Below are positions 17,478 through 24,884 of a DNA stretch of 64,000 nt, piece by piece. Each line of letters opens with the position of its first letter. Position 1 is the stretch's first letter. A model generated the notes under the pieces. It was not told where the DNA came from, made no database searches, and saw only the letters and a list, made by a program, of their open reading frames with translations. Source of the DNA: Phyllobacterium sp. 21LDTY02-6 (lineage in GTDB: Bacteria > Pseudomonadota > Alphaproteobacteria > Rhizobiales > Rhizobiaceae). The stretch lies in assembly GCF_023554255.2 (NCBI RefSeq), contig NZ_JAMJWD020000001.1:62001-126000 (forward strand), given 5' to 3'. Made by a program: the position numbers and the translations under genes.

Positions 17478-17960
17478 ATGAGTCGTCTGGACAGTTTTAT
17501 TCGCCGCATGACGGCGCAGCGCGATGTTCTCAATCATATTTCCGGTAAAGTTCGAAAGATCGAGGGTCCCATCATCGAATTGGGGCTTGGAAACGGACGG
17601 ACATTCGACCATCTGCGCGAACTGTTCCCGGATCGGCGGATCATAGCTTTCGACCGGGCCGTTGCGTCCCACAAGAGCTCGACGCCGGACGCGGAAAATC
17701 TCGTCATTGGCGAAATCTGCGAAAGCGGCGCCCGGTTCCACGGCATCGACGCCGCGCTCGTTCATGCCGACATAGGCACCGGCTACGACGCGAAGGATGC
17801 CGTCACCCTGACATGGCTGCCCGGGCTTGCTGCCCATATGCTTGCGCCCGGCGGTATCGTCGCGAGCGGCCTGCCGCTGGTTCATCCGTGGCTCGAGCAA
17901 CTGCCGCTGCCATCCAGCGTGAAGGCCGGCCGATATTTTCTGTACCGGCGGACGTCCTAG
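17478..17960 (+). CDS. Small class I SAM-dependent methyltransferase
   Basis: A 160-aa protein with a Rossmann-type SAM site: IELGLGNGRTFDHL is motif I (acidic residue then GxGxG-like), and IIAFDRAV carries the acidic residue expected to bind the ribose. The rest of the fold is short (HADIGTGYDAKDAVTLTWLPG, then a beta hairpin near PLPSSVKAGRYFLYRR). The ATG at 17478 (MSRLDSFIRRM) has GGAAG nine bases upstream; a longer form from 17454 is possible. The stop codon lies in a 16-bp tandem duplication. It converges on the cyclase gene. Substrate unknown. Confidence 0.72.
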   Translation: MSRLDSFIRRMTAQRDVLNHISGKVRKIEGPIIELGLGNGRTFDHLRELFPDRRIIAFDRAVASHKSSTPDAENLVIGEICESGARFHGIDAALVHADIGTGYDAKDAVTLTWLPGLAAHMLAPGGIVASGLPLVHPWLEQLPLPSSVKAGRYFLYRRTS

Positions 17961-17988
17961 TCAAAAATCAGGCTAGTCAAAAATCAGG
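17957..17988. repeat. Perfect 16-bp tandem duplication covering two stop codons
   Basis: The unit ctagtcaaaaatcagg occurs twice in a row (17957-17972, 17973-17988). The first copy carries the TAG stop of the methyltransferase gene on the plus strand; the second carries the TGA stop of the convergent cyclase gene on the minus strand. It is the whole junction between the two genes. Confidence 0.9.
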
Positions 17989-19684
17989 CGAAACGCCCGA
18001 CCGTCTCCTGCGGCACGACATAGGCGCGCAGCGGCTCTGCACGGCCACGGACATTGATCTCGCGGCTTTCGAGATCGGTCATGTCGCTGGCGGCCAGCCT
18101 GACCGTGGGCTCGGAGACGACCAGCGTCACGTCAAGCTCCTTGGCCACGGCCTCCAGCCGGCTCGCGACATTGACCGTATCGCCGATCGCCGTCAGGTTC
18201 TTGACGTTGCCATGGCCCATCGTGCCGACGATCGCGGTTCCCGTGTGAATGCCGATGGCGACCCGCAAGGGCACGCCGAGATCGGGAGCCAGTTCCTTGC
18301 TGAGCTGCTCGATCTGCCGCGCGATGAGAGCAGATGCGCGCAGAGCGCTGCGGCAGGCGGCATCCATGGTGCCGCGAAGCCCGAAGAGCGCCATGGCGCC
18401 GTCGCCGATGAACTTGTCTACCCGACCGCCCGACTGTTCGACTGCGTGGCCGACGATGGCGAAATAGCGATTGAGCAGGAACACGATGTCGAACGGCAAT
18501 TGCGCCTCGGTGAGCGCGGTGAAATTGCGGATATCGCAGAACAGCACGACGATTTCCTGCTCCCGCCCCGGATTGGCCTCCTGCGTGCCCGGAGGCAGAT
18601 TGGCTTCGAGGGCAGGGGCAAGCAGCGGAACAATGCTGATATCGCTCTGTGGCCTGAGCTGGCACGCAAGGCGGACGTCGGCGTCGGCGTTGATGCGGCG
18701 AAGTGTATTGCGTTCCGTCGCATCCGGTGCGGGCAGGTCCTCCGCGCCTTCGATGACCAGCACGCGGCAGGTGGAGCAGCGTCCCTTGCCGCCGCAGACC
18801 GCATAATGGGGGATGCCGCCAAGGCGGCTCGCCTCAAGGACACTGAAGCCGCGGGGAACCCGTACCGTCTGGCCTTCCGGATAGCGAATGGCGATCTGGT
18901 CGGCACGCTCCCGCCATCGGCGATAGGATCGTAGAGCCACCACGCCGATCAGCATCGAGCCGAAACCACCATAAAGGGCATATCTGACGTGATCGACCGT
19001 TTGCTGCGCCGCGAGATCTTGGGCCAGACGGTGCTTGGCGGCGCCATAGCCGCTGCCAAAGCTGGATTGCACAGGTTCGCTTGCCAGGACGCGGCCGGCA
19101 TCGGCGAAACCCAGCAAGGCGAGGACCGGCGCGAGGATGGCAATCGTCAGCAGGAAGGGCGCGGCCGCGGCGTACCACTGGCGATAGCGCAACCAGAAAT
19201 GGACGCCGATGCAGCCATGGATCCATACGATGACGAGCGTGATCGCCTGTTTCACGCCATTGGCGGGAGATTCGATCCACAGGCTGCGGATGACGAACTC
19301 GTAATTGTCGTTGAGACCGGCAATCTCGTGCCGGAGGCGGGTCCCGACCACATGCTCGATCAACAGCAGCGGAATCAGAAGCCCCAGCACTATCTGCACG
19401 GCCTCGCGCGGCGGCATGACCAAGGTGCGGCGGGCATAGATCGCCCGCATTACCAGCACGACATGGACGAGGGCGGCGCCATAGAGCAACAGCGTGCCGA
19501 GAGGGTTGCGCCAGATCAGAAGAAACCAGTCGCGACCGTGTTCGGCGGCTTTCAGGGAAACGAGGTTCAGCGCGTGGTTGGAGAGGTGCAAGGCCACGAA
19601 AACGAGCATGATCAGGCCCGTGATCAACCGCATGCGGCGTAGGGAGCGTTCCGAAAAGAGCGGTCGGGTTTTGCTGTCGGTCAT
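17984..19684 (-). CDS. Membrane adenylate cyclase with His-rich anchor and [2Fe-2S] ferredoxin domain
   Basis: A 566-aa class III cyclase. Residues about 18-255 hold six hydrophobic helices with many histidines (His33, His37, His74, His111, His119, His156, His162), resembling the diheme cytochrome b-like anchor known from Sinorhizobium CyaC. Residues about 262-355 form a plant-type ferredoxin with Cys297, Cys303, Cys306 (YAVCGGKGRCSTC) and Cys341. The catalytic domain from about 375 has metal aspartates Asp384 (FCDIRNFT) and Asp428 (DKFIGDGAMALFG), the adenine-selecting pair Lys424 and Asp502 (IGDTVNVASRL), Asn505 and Arg509, so it should make cAMP. The ATG at 19684 starts MTDSKTRPLF. A redox signal is the likely input. 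Confidence 0.88.
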   Translation of the reverse strand: MTDSKTRPLFSERSLRRMRLITGLIMLVFVALHLSNHALNLVSLKAAEHGRDWFLLIWRNPLGTLLLYGAALVHVVLVMRAIYARRTLVMPPREAVQIVLGLLIPLLLIEHVVGTRLRHEIAGLNDNYEFVIRSLWIESPANGVKQAITLVIVWIHGCIGVHFWLRYRQWYAAAAPFLLTIAILAPVLALLGFADAGRVLASEPVQSSFGSGYGAAKHRLAQDLAAQQTVDHVRYALYGGFGSMLIGVVALRSYRRWRERADQIAIRYPEGQTVRVPRGFSVLEASRLGGIPHYAVCGGKGRCSTCRVLVIEGAEDLPAPDATERNTLRRINADADVRLACQLRPQSDISIVPLLAPALEANLPPGTQEANPGREQEIVVLFCDIRNFTALTEAQLPFDIVFLLNRYFAIVGHAVEQSGGRVDKFIGDGAMALFGLRGTMDAACRSALRASALIARQIEQLSKELAPDLGVPLRVAIGIHTGTAIVGTMGHGNVKNLTAIGDTVNVASRLEAVAKELDVTLVVSEPTVRLAASDMTDLESREINVRGRAEPLRAYVVPQETVGRFA

Positions 19685-19834
19685 ATAAGCCAAAGAATTT
19701 CGTCGGGTCAGCTTAGTCGAGGGTCGATGATTTGGCGAGGCGAAGTTGTTACAGGTTGGGCTCGGCGAGCGGCTTGTGAACAAAAGCGCGTTACCCCATT
19801 GTGCATCGACTTTCCCTGCGTCACAGAGACGGAC

Positions 19835-20935
19835 ATGCGCATTGCCTTTTACGCCCCGCTGAAATCTCCGAACCACCCGGTTCCCTCCGGTGACCGGCAG
19901 ATGGCGCGACTGTTGATGAAGGCGCTGCGCAGCGCTGGTCATCATGTCGAGCTCGTATCGGAGCTGCGCAGCTTCTCCGCCACGCCGGACGCCGATATGC
20001 GGCGCGATATTGCCGCCAGGGCCGACGCCGAAAGGTCGCGTCTTGCGGCCAGCTGGCGTCAGGGGGGCATGCCGGACGTCTGGTTTACCTATCACCCGTA
20101 TTACAAGGCCCCCGACCTGATCGGTCCGCCGCTCGCGCAGGCGCTCGGCATCGTCTATGTAACGGCCGAGGCCTCATACTCCGAAAGGCGCAATGATGGC
20201 GGCTGGCGTGAGCTTCAGGCCTCGGTGAGGCAGGCGGTAGGCCTTGCCGCGCTCAATTTGTGCTTCACGGCACGCGACCTGCGCGGGCTGGCGGAAGCGG
20301 TAACCGGGGCAAGGACGGCCCGGCTGCTTCCCTTCATCGATATTGCTCCGTTTTCAGATGCCGGAGGGATCGGTGACCCGCGCCGGCTGGTCACCGTGGC
20401 CATGATGCGTTCCGGCGACAAGCTGGAAAGCTATACGCGGCTGGCGAGCGCGCTCCAGTTGATCGAAAACCGCCCGTGGCGGCTGTCGGTCATCGGCGAT
20501 GGTCCGCAGCGGGCGGCGGTCGAGGCGATGTTCGCTCGGTTCGAGCCCGGCAGGATCGAATGGCGCGGCGAGTTGGGACAGGAAGAACTGATCGGCGCGC
20601 TCGCCGGCAGCGGGCTCTATGTCTGGCCGGGCGTCGGAGAGGCCTATGGCATAGCCTATCTCGAAGCGCAGGCGGCGGGGCTTCCAGTCATCGCCCAGTC
20701 TGTCGCCGGCGTGCCGGAGGTCGTTGTCGACGGCCAGACCGGCCGTCTGACGGCGGATGGCGATACGGGCGCCTATGCGGCGGCGATTGCGGCCCTCCTG
20801 GACGATCCCGCCGAACATGCGGCCATGAGCAAGACGGCGCGCCATTTCGTGGCGACGGAACGCTCGCTTGAAGTGGCTGCAAAACGATTGGACCAACTGC
20901 TGCAATCCCTGATAGGCGATAAGAATGATGGATGA
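19835..20935 (+). CDS. Family 4 glycosyltransferase
   Basis: A 366-aa GT-B glycosyltransferase. The N-terminus MRIAFYAPLKSPNHPVPSGDRQMARLL is the usual start of the acceptor domain. The C-terminal donor domain has RLVTVAMMRSGDKLESYTRL, WRLSVIGDGPQRAAVEAMF and the GT4 donor-binding E(x7)E motif in GEAYGIAYLEAQAAGLPVIA. The ATG at 19835 is chosen because the upstream extension has no family similarity. Its last 11 bases overlap the polysaccharide deacetylase gene, so the two form an operon. Presumed role: adding a sugar to a surface glycan or lipid-linked intermediate at the inner membrane. Confidence 0.85.
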   Translation: MRIAFYAPLKSPNHPVPSGDRQMARLLMKALRSAGHHVELVSELRSFSATPDADMRRDIAARADAERSRLAASWRQGGMPDVWFTYHPYYKAPDLIGPPLAQALGIVYVTAEASYSERRNDGGWRELQASVRQAVGLAALNLCFTARDLRGLAEAVTGARTARLLPFIDIAPFSDAGGIGDPRRLVTVAMMRSGDKLESYTRLASALQLIENRPWRLSVIGDGPQRAAVEAMFARFEPGRIEWRGELGQEELIGALAGSGLYVWPGVGEAYGIAYLEAQAAGLPVIAQSVAGVPEVVVDGQTGRLTADGDTGAYAAAIAALLDDPAEHAAMSKTARHFVATERSLEVAAKRLDQLLQSLIGDKNDG

Positions 20936-21695
20936 CGATATCTGGCTGCCGCTGCGCCATGAGCTGGAGCGTTGGAAGAAGGCGAAGCTCCGGCCCCTTT
21001 TCTGGCTGCGGGATGACGATGCCGTCGAGCCGACGCCGGCGCTGGATCGATTGCTGGCGCTGACAAAGGCCCATGCCGTGCCGGTCGCTCTCGCGGTCAT
21101 CCCCGCAGGCGCCGGCAAGGCGCTCGCGGCGAGGCTGGAAGAGGCGCCGAATGCGACCGCAGTGGTGCATGGCTGGTCGCATGCCAACCATGCGGCAGCG
21201 GGCGAGAAGAAGCAGGAGCTTGGTGCCCATCGGCCGGTGGACGAAGTCACCTGGGAACTGCGGCAGGGTGTTGCGCGCTGCGCCGAGCTTTTCCCGGGCA
21301 ATTTCGCGCCGGTTCTGGTGCCGCCATGGAACAGGATCGACGGAAATCTGATCCGCTGTCTTCCCGGGCTGGGTTTCAAGGCGCTGTCCGTGTTCGGGGC
21401 TGCCAATGCCGCGAACGGGGAAATTCTGCCGCATATCAATACGCATGTGGACCTGATGGATTGGCACGGCACGCGCGGCGGCCGTCCTCACGGCGAATTG
21501 GTCGCGGCCATCGTCGAGCAGATGCAGCTGCGCTACGAGGCGGGGGGCGGGGCGATCGGCATCCTCACGCACCATCTCGTCCATGATGAAGGCGCCTGGA
21601 CATTCCTGGAGCGTCTGTTCTCCATCACCGCGAATGACGAGGGCAATGACTGGGCCTCGATCAGTGACCTGATGGTTCAGAGATCGATGACCTGA
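20925..21695 (+). CDS. Polysaccharide deacetylase-like protein (CE4-type)
   Basis: A 256-aa protein with NodB-like features: FWLRDDDAVEP supplies the catalytic and metal aspartates, HGWSHANH gives the metal-binding HxxxH-type histidines, VPPWNRIDGNLIRCLPGLGF corresponds to motif 3, and the C-terminal IGILTHHLVHDEGAW supplies the catalytic histidine. No signal peptide is seen, so it probably acts in the cytoplasm on a nucleotide- or lipid-linked sugar. It overlaps the upstream glycosyltransferase by 11 bases. The 3' end overlaps the convergent MBL-fold gene by 19 bases. Confidence 0.82.
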   Translation: MMDDDIWLPLRHELERWKKAKLRPLFWLRDDDAVEPTPALDRLLALTKAHAVPVALAVIPAGAGKALAARLEEAPNATAVVHGWSHANHAAAGEKKQELGAHRPVDEVTWELRQGVARCAELFPGNFAPVLVPPWNRIDGNLIRCLPGLGFKALSVFGAANAANGEILPHINTHVDLMDWHGTRGGRPHGELVAAIVEQMQLRYEAGGGAIGILTHHLVHDEGAWTFLERLFSITANDEGNDWASISDLMVQRSMT

Positions 21696-22507
21696 AAGTC
21701 GCGCGCGGCGAAGGCGCCGCCGAAACGTTCCTGCGATCGCTTTTCGAATTCGTCCAGCGATTTGTCGGTTCTTGACGGCGCGTGGTGGAAAAGGGCGAAG
21801 CCGCCGATATTGGCGGCGGCGGCAAGCTGGACGCCGTGCTGCCAGGTGGAATGGCCGTAGCCGAAGCGGCGCGGCATCTCATCTTCCGTATAGGTGCAAT
21901 CGTAGACGACGAGCTGTGCGCCCTCGATCAGCTTCATCACCACGGGATCGAGCTTGCCTTTTTCGTGCTCGGTATCGAAGATGAGCGCCAGAACCTTTCC
22001 CGCCCATTCGATCCTGTAGCCGACGCAGCCGCCGGGATGATTGAGCCGATCGGTGATGATACGGACGCCGGGATAGGGCTCCAGCACATCCAGCGGGCGG
22101 AAATCGCTGAAATTCAGGCAAGCCTTGCAGATGTCGGGTTCCACCGGGAACCAAGGCGGCCGCATGAACTGCCGCACCATCTCCGCGGTACTCATGATGC
22201 CCGCCATATGGCCGGACCACAGCCGGACACTCATTTTCGGGTCATAAAGCGGCGTGAAGTAGGGCAGGCCGATAATATGGTCGTAATGGCAATGGGTATA
22301 GAAAATGTCGATGCTCTCGACGCCCTCGCGCGTCAATGCCTCGCCGGCCTGCCGAATGCCCGATCCGGTGTCGAATATGAGGCGATGTTTGCCGCACTGT
22401 ACCTCGATACAGACAGTATTGCCGCCATATTTATGGAATTCCGGCCCCGATACGGCAACGCTGCCTCGTGTGCCCCAGAATTTTACCCGAAATAAGTCCT
22501 CGTCCAT
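21677..22507 (-). CDS. MBL-fold metallo-hydrolase
   Basis: A 276-aa metallo-beta-lactamase fold hydrolase. It starts MDEDLFRVKFWGTRGSVAVSG and has the subgroup signature GPEFHKYGGNTVCIEV, then the zinc motif THCHYDHIIGLP (HxHxDH), further ligands near LNHPGGCVGYRI and LIFDTEHE, and a C-terminal GHSTWQHGVQLA. The GTRGS start and the YGGNT motif are shared with phosphodiesterase-like and RNase Z-like members. In this cyclase-rich region a cyclic nucleotide phosphodiesterase role is possible, but that is only inference. The ATG at 22507 is used rather than an upstream in-frame start. Confidence 0.8.
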   Translation of the reverse strand: MDEDLFRVKFWGTRGSVAVSGPEFHKYGGNTVCIEVQCGKHRLIFDTGSGIRQAGEALTREGVESIDIFYTHCHYDHIIGLPYFTPLYDPKMSVRLWSGHMAGIMSTAEMVRQFMRPPWFPVEPDICKACLNFSDFRPLDVLEPYPGVRIITDRLNHPGGCVGYRIEWAGKVLALIFDTEHEKGKLDPVVMKLIEGAQLVVYDCTYTEDEMPRRFGYGHSTWQHGVQLAAAANIGGFALFHHAPSRTDKSLDEFEKRSQERFGGAFAARDFQVIDL

Positions 22508-22701
22508 TACACTCTTTGCACCCGGTCCCCATTTTTCGACCATCGTAATCAAACGGCATCCGATATGCGAGGCTTGGATTTCGTTTTATTTGTCGGCAAC
22601 GCATCAAAAATTCGCGTTACTTCCTATTTAAGCGATAGTAGTTCGATTTTTAAGCTTTATGACAAATGGTCAGTCACTCGAAAATTTGAGCACCGGATTG
22701 A

Positions 22702-24381
22702 ATGACGAAACCCCCGTTTCCGCCAATTGCCGTCATAGCAGATGCACATTACCACGATCTGCATGGTGATTATGATTTCGAGGGTATCAGGACAGGCAAA
22801 CGCCGCCTGACCGCGCGGCGCCTGACGGATACGATGCGCTCTACGCGGGTGTTCAATGAGAGTTTTCATGCACTGCGTGCAACGCTGGACGACATCGCGT
22901 CACGTGGGGTGAGGCATGTGGTCCTGCTCGGCGACTATTCGGATGACGGGCAGAGGGCGACGCTCGCGGGTCTGCAGCGTCTGCTGGAGACCTATTCGCG
23001 TGATCATGGGCTGATATTCTACGCCGTCCCCGGCAATCACGATATTTTCGGCCCGGCTGGACGGCATCATGGCAAGCGTTTCCTCAGGCCTGACGGCAAC
23101 TATGCCTTTGTGGCGAGCACCGATGATTTCATCGATGACGAGGCTCATGACTATATCGTCACGGACAAAATGTTCTGCCCTGGCTACCCTGAGGGATTGG
23201 AACTGCTCGCGAATATCGGTTTCTTCAAGCGCGACACCGATCTCCATTGGGAATGTCCCTTCGGCCTGGACGATAGTCCTGCCGCAAGGCGCTACACGGC
23301 ACGGTCGCCCGACGGGACCAACAGCTACAGCCTTGTCGATGGTTCCTATCTGGTCGAGCCGGTGCCGGATCTCTGGCTGTTGATGCTCGACGCCAATATA
23401 TTCGAGCCGCGCGACGGAGCCCATGACGACCTGAGACGTGCATTCGACGACAGTTCCGATGCAGGCTGGAACGCCGCACTGACGCAAAAACCGTTCCTTT
23501 TCGACTGGATCGGCGATGTCACCAGACGGGCGAGAGAGCTCGGCAAACGCGTGCTGGCATTCTCGCACTACCCGATGATCGACGTGCTGGACGGTACCCG
23601 TGCGGATGAAATGGCGCTGTTGGGAGAAACGGGATCGGTCCGGCGCACGCCGCGGCGCGAGGTTGCCGAGGCGGCTATGACTTCCGGCCTCGGCGTTCAT
23701 TTCAGCGGCCATCTGCACGTCAACGATACGGCTGCGATCAGCCATGGCTCCGGCTTTCTAGTCAACATAGGCATGCCTTCGACCGCTGCATTTCCCGCTG
23801 CCTACAAGATCATCGATCTCGGCGGAGGCGACGCCTCCGTCAACACCGTCACCCTTGACCACCTGCCGCTGGACGCCGACCTGCAGGCGATCTACCGGAA
23901 GGAGATCGCCATGGCGAAGAAGCAGGCCGGCCACCTGCTCGAAGCCTCCGATTATGGCGAGTTCCTGTCGGCTCACATCGCCCAGACCGTCACGCACCGT
24001 TATCTGAAACGGGAGTGGCCGGCGGAATTGGCCCGGATCGTAAAGGAATGGAACGTCATTGATCTGTTCGAGCTGGCCGGCCATACGCCATCGCGCAGCA
24101 TCGCACCGGAGCTTCTGTCCCTGCCGGTCCTCGAAATGATCGGCGATTGGTACCGCTTGCGGATGGGAAGCGAAATCGCGCTGGACTGGATTGCTGCCGA
24201 CCGCCTGGAAGTCTACCGCGCCCTGATCGATTGTTTCGCGGATTTGGCCGAACCCGAAGGCGTGCAGCTGCAATTCTCGATCGTCATGCGGATGATGCAG
24301 GCCTATCTTGCCGGGCAGCCCTCGCGCAACTTCCGCATCGACCTGACGAGCGGCGATATCGTTCCGCTTGGGGATGATTGA
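22702..24381 (+). CDS. Large calcineurin-like metallophosphoesterase
   Basis: A 559-aa protein whose first about 370 residues form a calcineurin-like phosphoesterase domain: VIADAHYHD (DxH), VLLGDYSDDGQ (GD), VPGNHDIFG (GNHD), AFSHYPMID and HFSGHLHVND (GHxH). The final about 170 residues are mostly helical with no recognised motif (TVTHRYLKREWPAELARIV, YRLRMGSEIALDWIAADRL). No signal peptide, so cytoplasmic. It converges on the cyclic-nucleotide-binding gene with only 12 bases between them. The substrate is not known; cAMP, a phosphoprotein and a sugar phosphate are all possible. Confidence 0.8.
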   Translation: MTKPPFPPIAVIADAHYHDLHGDYDFEGIRTGKRRLTARRLTDTMRSTRVFNESFHALRATLDDIASRGVRHVVLLGDYSDDGQRATLAGLQRLLETYSRDHGLIFYAVPGNHDIFGPAGRHHGKRFLRPDGNYAFVASTDDFIDDEAHDYIVTDKMFCPGYPEGLELLANIGFFKRDTDLHWECPFGLDDSPAARRYTARSPDGTNSYSLVDGSYLVEPVPDLWLLMLDANIFEPRDGAHDDLRRAFDDSSDAGWNAALTQKPFLFDWIGDVTRRARELGKRVLAFSHYPMIDVLDGTRADEMALLGETGSVRRTPRREVAEAAMTSGLGVHFSGHLHVNDTAAISHGSGFLVNIGMPSTAAFPAAYKIIDLGGGDASVNTVTLDHLPLDADLQAIYRKEIAMAKKQAGHLLEASDYGEFLSAHIAQTVTHRYLKREWPAELARIVKEWNVIDLFELAGHTPSRSIAPELLSLPVLEMIGDWYRLRMGSEIALDWIAADRLEVYRALIDCFADLAEPEGVQLQFSIVMRMMQAYLAGQPSRNFRIDLTSGDIVPLGDD

Positions 24382-24393
24382 GGCCGGAAGCGT

Positions 24394-24855
24394 CTATCTA
24401 GCCTGCTTCTGCTTGCTGCGGGCCTCGCTCAGCTCGGTCGTCGTCTGGCTGAGGCGGTCGGCCAGCACCCGCATGATCTCGATCGTCATTTCAGGATAAT
24501 CGCTGAGCAGCTTGAGAAAATGATCCTTGTTGATGCGCAAGGCCTCGAGCGGCGTATTGGCGCGCACGGTGGCCGTGCGCGAAACATCGCAGAGAATGGC
24601 GATCTCGCCGACGATGGAATCATGTTCGATCTCGGCGACTTTAATCTCGCCGCTGGGCGAATCCGCCAGGATGTCGGCAGCGCCGGTGAGAATGACATAG
24701 GCAGCGTCCGCCGGGTCTCCCTGGCGGAACAGCGTCTGCCCGGCCTTGTAGCTCACCCGTTCGGAAGTGAAAGCCAGCAGCTTGAGCTTGGCTGGTGCAA
24801 CCCCCGAAAACAATGGCACCCGCCGCAACATTTCCACTTCGTCTTTAAGCAACAT
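24394..24855 (-). CDS. Stand-alone cyclic nucleotide-binding domain protein
   Basis: A 153-aa protein consisting almost only of one CNB domain. The phosphate-binding cassette is well kept: IVGEIAILCDVSRTATVRA has Gly83, Glu84, Arg93 and Thr94, so it should bind cAMP or cGMP. A short helix with a basic tail follows (RLSQTTTELSEARSKQKQAR), but there is no helix-turn-helix, so it is not a Crp-type transcription factor. It lies 29 bases downstream of the large ABC protein gene on the same strand and is almost certainly co-transcribed, suggesting that it regulates that protein directly. Confidence 0.85.
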   Translation of the reverse strand: MLLKDEVEMLRRVPLFSGVAPAKLKLLAFTSERVSYKAGQTLFRQGDPADAAYVILTGAADILADSPSGEIKVAEIEHDSIVGEIAILCDVSRTATVRANTPLEALRINKDHFLKLLSDYPEMTIEIMRVLADRLSQTTTELSEARSKQKQAR

Positions 24856-24884
24856 CGATCCCTACGCCCTTCAGGTCACTGGAA

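Noticed and set aside
21677..21695. 19-base convergent overlap of deacetylase and MBL genes as a possible frameshift or assembly error
   Set aside because: Both proteins have complete family C-termini, so the overlap appears real.
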